DNA of 64,000 nucleotides, from assembly GCA_020073485.1 (NCBI GenBank), contig JAIQFB010000004.1:124001-188000 (forward strand), given 5' to 3'. Of this stretch, positions 46,350 through 54,825 are shown piece by piece (the stretch's first letter is position 1; each line of letters opens with the position of its first letter). The notes beneath the pieces were generated by a model that was not told the DNA's origin, did not search any database, and was given only the letters and a program-made list of their open reading frames with translations. Both the position numbers and the translations under genes were made by a program. The DNA comes from Terriglobia bacterium. GTDB taxonomy: Bacteria > Acidobacteriota > Terriglobia > Acidiferrales > UBA7541.

Positions 46350-46377
46350 TTGCTGTCAAATAGTTTTTCTCTATAGT
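46350..46377 (+). promoter_or_regulatory. sigma-70-type promoter candidate for the DUF378 gene
   Basis: TTGCTG (46350-46355), 16-base spacer, TATAGT (46372-46377), about 50 bases upstream of the ATG at 46425. It lies in the region divergent from the XRE-cupin gene. Confidence 0.5.
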
Positions 46378-46424
46378 TACAGATGCAGTCAGCAACAAAC
46401 GGACAAAACTTGGAGGAGATGATC

Positions 46425-46667
46425 ATGAAGAAATTAGACGTTCTCGCAGCCATCCTCGTGGTGGTCGGCGCGCTCAACTGGGGACTCGTGGCCGTAGCTC
46501 GTTTCGACTTGGTGGCAGCGATCTTCGGTATGAAGTTCGGTGAAGTCTCGGTGTTCAGCGGAATCGTTTACGGACTCGTCGCTCTGGCGGGACTATATCA
46601 GGGCCTGGGCTGGAAAGCCATTCAACACCGGTGGCATGGGGAACCGGTTCTTCAGCGTTCGCGATAG
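46425..46667 (+). CDS. DUF378 membrane protein
   Basis: 80 aa. The start at 46425 follows GGAGGAGATGATC. Two predicted membrane helices (about 5-25, LAAILVVVGALNWGLVAVA; about 38-58, FSGIVYGLVALAGLYQGLG), with the family-typical ALNWGLVA and GIVYGLVALAGLY. Function unknown; DUF378 genes are often near stress genes. Confidence 0.85.
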   Translation: MKKLDVLAAILVVVGALNWGLVAVARFDLVAAIFGMKFGEVSVFSGIVYGLVALAGLYQGLGWKAIQHRWHGEPVLQRSR

Positions 46668-46753
46668 CAGCATCGGATATTCAGAAGAGTAGTGAAGGGT
46701 TTAGGGATCAACAATCAGATTCGAAACGTAAGTGAAATTCAAGGAGAAGAAAA

Positions 46754-47269
46754 ATGGCACGAAGCTTCAAGCAAGGGTTAAGAGTTACTTCTATTGTCAT
46801 GGCGGCGGCCCTCGTGCTCTGTCTGGCCCTCGGGGCATACGCGGGTCCCAAAGCGGCGTCGCAGGACATCGTAGACACTGCAGTCGCTGCAGGCTCATTC
46901 AAGACTCTGGCTGCAGCTCTCCAGGCAGCCGGTCTTGTGGATACTCTGAAGGGCAAGGGCCCTTTTACGGTCTTTGCTCCTACAGATGAGGCGTTCGCGA
47001 AGTTGCCTCCAGGAACGGTCGAAGATCTGTTGAAGCCGGAGAACAAGGAAAAGCTTGTCGCCATCCTGACCTACCACGTGGTATCAGGCAGGGATTTGGC
47101 GTCTCAAGTAACCAAAATGAGTTCAGCCAAGACGGTGAACGGCCAGTCTCTAGCCATTAGGGTCAACGGTGGCAAAATAATGGTCGACAGTGCCAAAGTG
47201 ATCAAGACTGACATTCTATGCAGTAACGGGATCATTCACGTGATTGACTCAGTTGTTCTGCCAAAGTAG
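46754..47269 (+). CDS. exported fasciclin-domain protein
   Basis: 171 aa with AAGGAGAAG as the ribosome site. Signal peptide 1-30 (ending GAYAG), then a single FAS1 domain with the H1 box ([17 protein letters not shown], about residue 69) and H2 box ([14 protein letters not shown]-terminal). FAS1 domains mediate adhesion or ligand binding on the cell surface. This short, single-domain secreted form is common in bacteria. It is followed by a strong terminator. Confidence 0.9.
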   Translation: MARSFKQGLRVTSIVMAAALVLCLALGAYAGPKAASQDIVDTAVAAGSFKTLAAALQAAGLVDTLKGKGPFTVFAPTDEAFAKLPPGTVEDLLKPENKEKLVAILTYHVVSGRDLASQVTKMSSAKTVNGQSLAIRVNGGKIMVDSAKVIKTDILCSNGIIHVIDSVVLPK

Positions 47270-47288
47270 ATCCTCAAAGCATGCCAGC

Positions 47289-47325
47289 GGGCCCTGTTCA
47301 GCATCTGAACAGGGCCCCTTCTTCA
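47289..47325 (+). terminator. intrinsic terminator after the fasciclin gene
   Basis: Inverted repeat GGGCCCTGTTCAG / CTGAACAGGGCCC (47289-47317) with a very small loop, followed by CTTCTTC. It begins 20 bases after the stop codon. Confidence 0.85.
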
Positions 47326-47411
47326 CTGGAAATCATATAGAGGTTCTTGTCGATGATGTTTGAAGGACAAGTAGTAGGGAAAAATCAAAGGAAATGAAAC
47401 CGAGGTGAGAA

Positions 47412-48038
47412 ATGAGTGTGATGTGGGAATCAGAAACTCAGCAAGACCAAAGCATGTCATTGGTATTGACGGAGGGGGCCAAGACGGATCGCTTGGAGAG
47501 GATTATCGGGGATTTAATGACAGAACTCGGTCTGGACCTGACTAACCAGCACTTTGACGGTACGCCTGCACGGGTGGCCCGCCTTTATCGGGAGTTGACG
47601 CGTGGCTCTGGGGTGGACCCCGCAAAGATCTTAAAGACCTTCGATTCAAAACATAGTGAACTCATTGTTGTTTCTGAGATCAATTTCTACTCCCTCTGTC
47701 CACATCACCTCCTCATTTATCGAGGAAAGATGCACTTTGGCTATGTTCCGGACGGCAAGATCGTGGGCCTTTCCAAGATTCCCCGCCTGATTCAGGCGAT
47801 GGCGTCTCGACCTATCGTGCAAGAAGATCTTGTTTCAGAGATTGCAGACTCTTTCATGTCGGTGGTCAGGCCTCTAGGCTGCGTGGCGCGCGCTACCGGT
47901 CGCCACGATTGCGTTGCCGTCCGCGGAGTGAAATGTCATGAGGCACAGATGACAACCGTGGCCTTGCGCGGTCTTTTTCGCGAAAAGCCATCTCTTGTGG
48001 AAGAGTTTCACCAGGTCTTAACGCGGGTCGATAAGTAA
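47412..48038 (+). CDS. folE: GTP cyclohydrolase I
   Basis: 208 aa, close to the family's usual length. GTP to 7,8-dihydroneopterin triphosphate, the first step to folate and tetrahydropterins. Motifs: TPARVARLYREL (about residue 51); the zinc site FYSLCPHHLL, where the usual CEHH is CPHH; VGLSKIPRLIQAMA; the second Cys in GRHDCVAVRGV. The N-terminal 20 residues are extra. It heads a plus-strand set that includes a photolyase; folate-type pterins can serve photolyases as antenna chromophores and their supply is co-induced by light in several bacteria. A housekeeping copy may exist elsewhere. Confidence 0.9.
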   Translation: MSVMWESETQQDQSMSLVLTEGAKTDRLERIIGDLMTELGLDLTNQHFDGTPARVARLYRELTRGSGVDPAKILKTFDSKHSELIVVSEINFYSLCPHHLLIYRGKMHFGYVPDGKIVGLSKIPRLIQAMASRPIVQEDLVSEIADSFMSVVRPLGCVARATGRHDCVAVRGVKCHEAQMTTVALRGLFREKPSLVEEFHQVLTRVDK

Positions 48039-48081
48039 CTTGCTCGCCTAATGAGTTCTCGTTTCAAGAAGGAGAAATACC

Positions 48082-48456
48082 TTGCAGGATTCATGTTTGG
48101 TGATTTTTGCTCACGGGAGCCAAGACAGTAGCTGGCGACTTCGCTTCGAGGAACTGACAGCGAGCCTGACAGAGAGTCATGACACGGACAAAGTGCGTCT
48201 TGGTTATATGGAGTTTGTACATCCCACGTTAGCCAATATAGTTCGGGAAACTGCACGAGACGGCAAGTCTCACCTTCTTGTGTTGCCGCTCTTTTTGGCA
48301 GCTGGTGCTCATGTTGGAGAAGACATTCCCCGACAGATCGCAGCCTGTCAGGAGTCTTTTCCATAAGTCAAGATCGAACTCCTGCAACCGATCGGTGAGC
48401 ATCCTCGCGTGAAAGAACTTTTCCGGGAGATCGTCTGCGATTACGCGTGGGGCTGA
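48082..48456 (+). pseudogene. CbiX-like sirohydrochlorin chelatase, interrupted by an in-frame TAA
   Basis: Reading from TTG at 48082 (AAGGAGAAATACC upstream), the first 94 codons encode a CbiX/SirB-type domain: LVIFAHGSQDSSW (metal/substrate His), VRLGYMEFVHPTLANIV, and HLLVLPLFLAAGAHVGEDIP with the second His. A TAA at 48364-48366 then interrupts the frame. The same frame continues for 29 codons with family-like sequence (VKIELLQPIGEHPRVKELF) to TGA at 48454-48456. Together they give the 124-residue size of short CbiX proteins. The stop removes the last strand and helix. It could be a nonsense mutation, a sequencing error, or a truncated product that still folds. The intact enzyme inserts Co or Fe into sirohydrochlorin. 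Confidence 0.75.
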
Positions 48457-48511
48457 ATTGCAAGATTGGAGAAAGCATTCTGGGGCTTAGGGCCTGACCA
48501 ACCAATTGTCT

Positions 48512-48964
48512 ATGCGACTTATTCTGTGCATTCTGGTTTGCCTTGGGGCTGCGGGGGTCGGGTCGTTGCTGACCACTCCAGCGCTTCGCCCGTGGTATGC
48601 GAGTTTGAGTAAGCCCAGCTGGACTCCACCCAATTGGTTATTTGGGCCTGTTTGGACAATCTTGTACATAGCGATGGCAATCGCAGTGTGGCTCGTTTGG
48701 CGGAAAGTTGGGCTGACAGCAGCTCCAATGCGACTCTTCCTGCTGCAATTGTTGCTCAACGTTGCGTGGTCAGCAGTGTTTTTTCGTCTGCGATCTCCAG
48801 GACCAGCCTTTGCCGAAATCGTCATGCTATGGTTCGCCATCCTGGCGACATCGATCGAATTCTGGAGAGTAGTCCCGGTCGCGGGCTTGTTGCTCTTGCC
48901 GTATTTGATCTGGGTTAGCTACGCGACAGCGCTCAACTTTTCAATATGGCGGTTGAACGCTTGA
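48512..48964 (+). CDS. tspO: TspO/MBR family tryptophan-rich sensory protein
   Basis: 150 aa with five predicted membrane helices. Signature features: WYASLSKPSWTPPNWLFGPVW at the loop after TM1, NVAWSAVFF at TM3, and YLIWVSYATALNFSIWRLN at TM5. TspO binds porphyrins and other tetrapyrroles and modulates light and stress responses in bacteria. It lies next to the tetrapyrrole-type cbiX and the photolyase, which fits that role. An upstream TTG at 48506 is an alternative start; neither has a strong ribosome site. Confidence 0.88.
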   Translation: MRLILCILVCLGAAGVGSLLTTPALRPWYASLSKPSWTPPNWLFGPVWTILYIAMAIAVWLVWRKVGLTAAPMRLFLLQLLLNVAWSAVFFRLRSPGPAFAEIVMLWFAILATSIEFWRVVPVAGLLLLPYLIWVSYATALNFSIWRLNA

Positions 48965-48995
48965 CCATTTTCTTTACGACCACAGGAAAACCCCA

Positions 48996-50489
48996 TTGAA
49001 CTCAGTTCCCGCGATTCGCGTTAGGTCTGTGAATTCCTTGCCAGTCCGGCAGCAGGGAGATTTTGTCCTCTACTGGATGATTTCCTCCCGCCGGGTGACC
49101 TGGAATTTTGCTCTGGATCGAGCTGTGGAATGGGCCGAAAAGCTGCAGAAGCCATTGGTTATCTTGGAAGCATTGCGCTGCAGCTATCCCTGGGCGAGCG
49201 ATCGGATACACCGATTCGTGATTGATGGTATGGCGGAGAATGCCTGCTGGCTTGAGGGCACCGGCGTTCTCTACTATCCGTACCTGGAGTTCGCACCGAA
49301 TGCGGGGAAAGAATTGGTCTCGTCTCTGGCAGGGCGTGCGTGCGTTGTAGTGACGGACGAGTTCCCCTGCTTTTCCTTCCCGCGGATGGTCGCATCCGCG
49401 GCTCGGCAAGCCCCGGTGCTCATGGAGGTAGTGGACTCGAATGGCGTGCTTCCGATGCGGCAAGCGGAGAAAGCCTATCCAACTGCGTATGCTTTTCGCC
49501 GGTTCCTGCAAACGGAACTCCCGCGACATTTGATGGACTTTCCTAAGCCCAATGCACTGTCGAAGGCACAATTGCCGCCAGCGAGACCTCTTCCTGCGGC
49601 AATCACAAAGCGTTGGCCGAAGGCTTCACCTCGACTTTTGAATACGGGAGAGAGTGTACTGGCAGGAATTCCCCTAGATCACGGGGTTCCCCCGGTTGAG
49701 ATCCGTGGGGGGAGCACTGCCGCTCAAACACTTCTGAGAAACTTCCTGCGAAATAAGCTGTCAACTTACGCTGAGGCACGAAATGAACCAGCACGCCAGG
49801 CCACGAGCGAACTCTCTCCGTATCTCCACTTTGGCCATATTTCCGTGCACCAGATTTTCTCTGAACTCACAGCACAAGAAGGCTGGTCTCCAAGCCATCT
49901 CGCTGTATGCGCAACGGGCAGCCGTTCCGGTTGGTGGGGTGCTAGCCAAGATACTGAAGCTTTTCTGGACCAAGTCATTACTTGGCGAGAGCTTGGCTTC
50001 AATTGTTGCCAGATGCGAAAAGATTATGACCAGTTCGAATCGCTGCCGGCATGGGCTCTGAAGACTCTTCGACTGCATGCACGTGATGAGAGGTCCTACG
50101 TCTACACTCTTGAGAAGTTTGAGCGTGCCAAAACGCACGACCCACTGTGGAATGCCGCGCAGACACAATTGCTCCAAGAGGGGCGAATCCACAATTACCT
50201 GCGCATGCTGTGGGGAAAGAAAATCATCGAGTGGACTCGCACTCCGAAAAAGGCACTCGCAATCATGGTGGAGTTGAACAACAAGTATGCACTCGATGGG
50301 CGGGATCCGAATTCTTACAGCGGGATCTTTTGGTGTCTGGGGCGCTATGATCGCCCCTGGGCCCCGGAGCGACCTATTTTCGGGACGGTCCGCTATATGA
50401 GCTCCAAAAACACGGCCCGCAAGTTCAATGTCCAAGAGTACGTTCAGCAATATAGTTCTTCCTATAAAGGCGTGACGCTTGAGAAATAA
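48996..50489 (+). CDS. phr: class II deoxyribodipyrimidine photolyase
   Basis: 497 aa; TTG start after AGGAAAACCCCA (an in-frame GTG a few codons downstream is possible). N-terminal antenna domain starts DFVLYWMISSRRVTWNFALD. The C-terminal FAD-binding domain has class II hallmarks: LSPYLHFGHISVHQIF, ITWRELGFNCCQM, GRIHNYLRMLWGKKIIEW and NNKYALDGRDPNSYSGIFW, then YDRPWAPERPIFGTVRYMS. It repairs cyclobutane pyrimidine dimers in DNA using blue light. Its last codons overlap the start of the SDR gene by 11 bases, so the two are translated together. Confidence 0.92.
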   Translation: MNSVPAIRVRSVNSLPVRQQGDFVLYWMISSRRVTWNFALDRAVEWAEKLQKPLVILEALRCSYPWASDRIHRFVIDGMAENACWLEGTGVLYYPYLEFAPNAGKELVSSLAGRACVVVTDEFPCFSFPRMVASAARQAPVLMEVVDSNGVLPMRQAEKAYPTAYAFRRFLQTELPRHLMDFPKPNALSKAQLPPARPLPAAITKRWPKASPRLLNTGESVLAGIPLDHGVPPVEIRGGSTAAQTLLRNFLRNKLSTYAEARNEPARQATSELSPYLHFGHISVHQIFSELTAQEGWSPSHLAVCATGSRSGWWGASQDTEAFLDQVITWRELGFNCCQMRKDYDQFESLPAWALKTLRLHARDERSYVYTLEKFERAKTHDPLWNAAQTQLLQEGRIHNYLRMLWGKKIIEWTRTPKKALAIMVELNNKYALDGRDPNSYSGIFWCLGRYDRPWAPERPIFGTVRYMSSKNTARKFNVQEYVQQYSSSYKGVTLEK

Positions 50490-51924
50490 TTCTAGATTGA
50501 TTCTCCTGACGGGGGCGACGGGCTACGTCGGCGGGCGATTGCTTCATGCGCTCGAAACCGCTGGTTACCGCGTGCGTTGCCTGTCACGCCATCCCGAAGC
50601 TCTAAGTCAGCGCGTCGCCCAGAAAACCGAAGTCGTAAAGGGTGATGTTCTCGACGCGCCGTCTCTTGCCCCCAGCATGGTCGGTGTGCACACCGCCTAT
50701 TACCTAGTGCATTCAATGGCTTCGGCAAACTCTTTTGAAAAGGAAGACCGTCTTGCGGCGCATGCGTTCGCAGCTGCAGCTCGCGATGCGGGTGTGCAGC
50801 GCATCATCTACCTGGGTGGCCTCGGCAGCGGCAGCGAACTGTCGGCGCATCTGAGGAGCCGCCAAGAAGTCGGGCGGGTTCTGAGAGAGTCTGGGGTCCC
50901 GACCATTGAATTTAGGGCCGCGATCGTCATCGGTTCGGGCAGCGCTTCCTTCGAGATGATCCGGGCCCTGGTTGAGAAGCTCCCGGTGATGATCACTCCA
51001 CGCTGGGTCAACACCAGCACGCAGCCAATTGCGGTCGAGGATGTGATTGCTTATCTGAAGCAATCGCTGGATCTGGAAATCAACGGCAGCAGGATTATTG
51101 AGATCGGTGGAGCTGACCGGGTCACCTACTTGGATCTCATGAAGGAATACGCCCGTCAGCGTGGGCTAAAACGTTGGATGATTCCCGTACCAGTGCTCTC
51201 TCCACGGCTGTCGAGTCTCTGGCTGGGCCTTGTGACACCTGTCTATGCGCGTGTGGGCCGCGAGTTAGTGGACAGCTTGCGCAACGAAACGATTGTGAGA
51301 GATGGATCTGCGAATGATCTGTTCTCGATTCGACCGCTTGGGTCTCGCGAAGCTCTGAAGCGAGCGCTCGCCAATGAGGATCGGGAATTTGCGGAAACGC
51401 GCTGGTCCGACGCATTCTCGTCCGTTAGCGGTTCGCCGCATTGGGGTGGGGCCACTTTTGGCCGACGCATCGTGGATTCGCGGACGGTGCACGTGTCTTT
51501 TTCTCCGTCCATGGCCTTTCGACCCATCGAGCGGCTGGGAGGTAAGACTGGCTGGTACTACGGGGATTGGCTCTGGAGAATTCGAGGGGTTCTGGATCTG
51601 TTGCTCGGCGGCGCGGGGATGCGACGGGGGCGACGTGATCCTGACCGGTTGTTAGCAGGTGATACACTTGACTTCTGGCGCGTCGAAGAGATTCAAACTG
51701 ACAGCCTGCTTCGATTAGCCGCAGAAATGCGCCTGCCTGGCAGGGCATGGCTGCAATTCGAGGTCAAACCGGACGGCTCGGGGTCGGTCGTTCGCCAAAC
51801 AGCGATTTTTGATCCTGCGGGAGTGCTGGGGCAGCTCTACTGGTATCTCTTATATCCTATCCATCAATTTGTCTTTGCCGGAATGCTGACAGGAATTGTG
51901 GATGCGATGGGAGAATCGCGTTGA
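50479..51924 (+). CDS. SDR-type NAD(P)-binding protein with C-terminal DUF2867
   Basis: 481 aa from TTG at 50479; no ATG or GTG is placed to serve the Rossmann start. N-terminal atypical SDR fold: LILLTGATGYVGGRLLHAL (nucleotide site), TAYYLVHSM and IIYLGGLG. The C-terminal part (about 290-481) is DUF2867: RPIERLGGKTGWYYGDWLW, FWRVEEIQTDSLLRLAAEM, FDPAGVLGQLYWYLLYPIH. This fusion is often next to photolyase or cryptochrome genes and is light-induced in some proteobacteria; the reaction is unknown. Overlaps the photolyase and, by four bases (TTGA), the DUF523-DUF1722 gene. Confidence 0.88.
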   Translation: MRNNSRLILLTGATGYVGGRLLHALETAGYRVRCLSRHPEALSQRVAQKTEVVKGDVLDAPSLAPSMVGVHTAYYLVHSMASANSFEKEDRLAAHAFAAAARDAGVQRIIYLGGLGSGSELSAHLRSRQEVGRVLRESGVPTIEFRAAIVIGSGSASFEMIRALVEKLPVMITPRWVNTSTQPIAVEDVIAYLKQSLDLEINGSRIIEIGGADRVTYLDLMKEYARQRGLKRWMIPVPVLSPRLSSLWLGLVTPVYARVGRELVDSLRNETIVRDGSANDLFSIRPLGSREALKRALANEDREFAETRWSDAFSSVSGSPHWGGATFGRRIVDSRTVHVSFSPSMAFRPIERLGGKTGWYYGDWLWRIRGVLDLLLGGAGMRRGRRDPDRLLAGDTLDFWRVEEIQTDSLLRLAAEMRLPGRAWLQFEVKPDGSGSVVRQTAIFDPAGVLGQLYWYLLYPIHQFVFAGMLTGIVDAMGESR

Positions 51925-52886
51925 CCGTGTCCCCGAAACCAAGAATTGTCATCAGCAAGTGCATCGGCTTTGATCCCTGCCGATACGACGGAAAAATCGT
52001 ACAGGACAAGTTCGTCGCACACCTGGAGCCACATGTGGAGTTCGTTTGTGTTTGTCCCGAGGTCGAGATTGGATTAGGGACTCCCCGTGCGCCCGTGCGG
52101 ATCGTTTCCTCGGGAGACAGTTTCAAAATGATCCAGCCGTCCTCCCGCTTGGACGTTTCCCGCAAAATGCGAGAATTTAGTCGCGAGTTCCTCGATGGTT
52201 TGGAAGAGGTGGATGGGTTCATTTTGAAGAACCGATCGCCATCTTGCGGCTTCACGGACGTGAAGGTTTATTCCGGGCCCGAAAAGGGTGCGTCCATCGG
52301 CAAAACGGCCGGCTTCTTTGGCGGCGCCGTGCTGGAAAAATTCAGCGACCGAGCGATAGAAGACGAAGGCCGCCTCAAGAATCTAAACATCCGCGAGCAT
52401 TTTCTGACGCGTGTTTTTGCGTTTGCTCGATTCCGCAGACTGCAACAATCGGCATCCATGCATGATCTTGTGCGCTTTCATGCTTCGAATAAGCTGCTCC
52501 TGATGGCTTACAGCCAAAACAAGATGCGAGAACTTGGAAGGATTGTCGCAAATGCCGAGGGAAATAGAATAGGTGCGGTATTGGAGCTTTACGGAAAGTG
52601 TTTTCGGGAGGCATTCCATAGACCGCCGAGACACGCGTCACCGATCAATGTCCTCATGCACATTCTCGGTTACTTCAAGAAGCAGCTGTCCGCCAGGGAA
52701 AAGCGACACTTCCTTGAAGTTTTGGAAGCGTATCGTCATGGAAGGACACCCTTAAGCAGTGCGGTTAGCATACTAAGATCTTGGGTCATGCGGTTTGAAT
52801 CGGAATATCTACGCGAGCAGACTATTTTCATGCCTTTTCCAGAGGAACTTATGGCGCTCGATGATTCTGGTAGGGGGCGGGTCTGA
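51921..52886 (+). CDS. DUF523-DUF1722 fusion protein (YbgA-type)
   Basis: 321 aa from TTG at 51921, overlapping the SDR stop. N-terminal DUF523 (about 7-155) has the conserved Cys set: ISKCIGFDPCRYDG, VCVCPEVEIGLGTPR and NRSPSCGFTDVK. C-terminal DUF1722 (about 190-305): DLVRFHASNKLLLMAYSQNK, MHILGYFKKQLSAREK. The Cys set suggests a metal or Fe-S site. Homologues (E. coli YbgA beside PhrB) commonly accompany photolyases. A role in light or UV response is inferred from context; no reaction is established. Confidence 0.88.
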   Translation: MTVSPKPRIVISKCIGFDPCRYDGKIVQDKFVAHLEPHVEFVCVCPEVEIGLGTPRAPVRIVSSGDSFKMIQPSSRLDVSRKMREFSREFLDGLEEVDGFILKNRSPSCGFTDVKVYSGPEKGASIGKTAGFFGGAVLEKFSDRAIEDEGRLKNLNIREHFLTRVFAFARFRRLQQSASMHDLVRFHASNKLLLMAYSQNKMRELGRIVANAEGNRIGAVLELYGKCFREAFHRPPRHASPINVLMHILGYFKKQLSAREKRHFLEVLEAYRHGRTPLSSAVSILRSWVMRFESEYLREQTIFMPFPEELMALDDSGRGRV

Positions 52887-52961
52887 GCGGGATGTTCGTG
52901 AATAGCAATTAGAGAAACTGATTCGCCATGGCGCAAAGACAAAGTCAGGACGTCGGGAGGA

Positions 52962-53574
52962 CGCAGTGACTCGGGAATCCGTGTGGGATTACCCGCGTCC
53001 ACCGAAGGTCGAACCGATAACGAAGCGTGTTGTTGGTACCTGCTGTCACAAAATCCCGGTGTAAAAGACCGTCTAGTCAGTGAGATACGCGATATTCTTG
53101 GTGATCGTATACCGGGGCCTGCCGATCTCTCCCGCTTGCGCTTCGCAGAGGCTGTCGCACTCGAATCTTTGCGCCTATATCCACCGGTTTACGCTTTTGG
53201 CCGAGAGGCTGCGAAAGACTATGAGGTCGGAGGATATCGGATACCTCGTGGCGCCTTGGTTTTTTTTCAGCCAATGGGTGATGCATCGTGACCCGCGCTA
53301 CTTTGACTGCCCGAACAAATTCGTGCCCAATCAATGGGTTAACGGGTCAGCAAGGACGCTCCCGAAGTATGCCTATATCCCATTCGGTGCCGGCCCCCGC
53401 AATTGCATCGGAGCAGGTTTCGCTATGATGGAGATTGTCTTGCTTTTGACAGCAATGGCCCAGAGATTTCAGGTCACAGTTGCTCCCGGGCACGTGGTTA
53501 TTCCACAAGCCTCCTTTACTTTGAGGCCCAAGAACGGCATTCCTGTTGTGTTGTCGAGTCGTCGCACGGCTTGA
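52962..53574 (+). pseudogene. cytochrome P450 remnant: N-terminus missing and frameshifted
   Basis: Only the last third of a P450 remains. Readable parts in order: ACCWYLLSQNPGVKDRL (end of I-helix/J-helix region), ESLRLYPP (K-helix ExxR), DYEVGGYRIPRGALVFF, then after a frame change SQWVMHRDPRYFD, and the haem loop FGAGPRNCIGAGFAMMEIVL with the Cys ligand. The frame change is in a run of eight T (53260-53267): removing one T restores IPRGALVFFSQWVMHRDP. The I-helix oxygen-binding motif (normally AGxET) is degraded to GRTDNE, and about 280 N-terminal residues are absent. It lies directly after the DUF523-DUF1722 gene. Confidence 0.85.
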
Positions 53575-53664
53575 AGCTGAATCGTGCTGTCCCGCGCGAG
53601 TGGGAGTCAACCCTGACCTGATGGAGTTTTTGTACCAGGCGAGTGAGAGAGTTTACATCGCAGC

Positions 53665-54711
53665 CTAGAAGCCGTTCGGGCGAATCCAGAAGCTCTCCTG
53701 CCAAATTTCACCGGGAGGAAGCATCTGGAGTTCGTGGTAGAGACCACGATAGGCGAGATTCATCGCATCCGTGATGCCAGCCATTGGTTCGAAGCAAATA
53801 AAGTTCGGAATTGCGCCAGCTCGATTGGCCAAGTCGAGCGGCTTCGGGGAAAAAACCACCACCGTGTTGTATTTGAGCCCGAAAAGCATTTCCAGCTGCT
53901 GTGACTTGCCTTTGACCCTCATCAGCGCCCGGCCGTCCGCATCGCGCACGAGATCGCTAAACACGTCATCGAGGCTGTAGTCTTTGAGCGCAATTCGATC
54001 CGGGTCGGGGAACATCTGTTCCATCGGCTCTGTCTCTCCGGTCGGGATCTTGTCGCCGTTCAAGAGCCAGTGTTTCTTTGCGCCAATATGCACGGTCCAG
54101 TCCTGGCGCGGCGAATCGGTCAGCTGAAAATAAGGATGAAATCCGATCGAGACCGGCATCGACTCGGAGCTTAGATTCTGCAGCCGGAGCTTTACTTCCA
54201 GCACTCCCGCCGCGAGCCTGTAGGTCATCTCGATGGTGTGAGCGAAGGGGAATTGGGCCATCCAGGTCGGCTCGCGGTAAAATTCCAAGCGGCTGGTTAC
54301 CCAAGCGGCTTCGTGATCTGCTTTGACCTCCGTCAATTTCCATTTATCGGTAAAAGACAGAAAGCCGTGGATGGGATGAGCGCCGCTGACATTATCCAAG
54401 TCCATATTGAAGGCGTATCTTTTGCCGTTGGCGTAGAACGCCTGTTCGTCCAGGCGATTGGCCCACGGCCCAAGAAACGGAATGCCACTAACCTTAGGGT
54501 GGCTGCGGAATTCCGCGATGTCTGCATAAGGGAAATAAAGTACATTTTGATCTTTCACCCGCATCTCGAACGCAACATTTCCTACACTGAGAACAATGGA
54601 TACGCGAATCTGGTGAGCGGAATCCTCCAGATGCACGACCTCGCCGTCAGTACGCGCTGAATACTGGGCCTTGGCAGACGAGACAAACAACAGAGCAATG
54701 AGAATGCGCAT
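53665..54711 (-). CDS. exported aldose-1-epimerase-like protein
   Basis: 348 aa from the ATG at 54711, which gives a compact signal peptide MRILIALLFVSSAKA; a frame to 54807 would add 32 basic residues. Galactose mutarotase fold: the substrate-site motifs GPWANRL, HPIHGFL and SIGFHPYFQL (two His in the catalytic layout), and FICFEPMAG with the likely catalytic Glu. It would interconvert sugar anomers in the periplasm. Last gene of the minus-strand set after the two esterases and the ceramidase-like protein. Confidence 0.82.
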   Translation of the reverse strand: MRILIALLFVSSAKAQYSARTDGEVVHLEDSAHQIRVSIVLSVGNVAFEMRVKDQNVLYFPYADIAEFRSHPKVSGIPFLGPWANRLDEQAFYANGKRYAFNMDLDNVSGAHPIHGFLSFTDKWKLTEVKADHEAAWVTSRLEFYREPTWMAQFPFAHTIEMTYRLAAGVLEVKLRLQNLSSESMPVSIGFHPYFQLTDSPRQDWTVHIGAKKHWLLNGDKIPTGETEPMEQMFPDPDRIALKDYSLDDVFSDLVRDADGRALMRVKGKSQQLEMLFGLKYNTVVVFSPKPLDLANRAGAIPNFICFEPMAGITDAMNLAYRGLYHELQMLPPGEIWQESFWIRPNGF

Positions 54712-54825
54712 GACTGCTTTGGCTATTGCCCTCGCGTTACATGACAAGACCGGCCCCTTTGCGTCGCGCTGCCTGCGTTGCAGGCGATGACGGGAGATGA
54801 GAATCATTCTGATGGTGCGATGAAG

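Noticed and set aside
48364-48366. Selenocysteine or stop-codon reassignment in cbiX
   Set aside because: The codon is TAA, not TGA, and other genes here use TAA normally as a stop.
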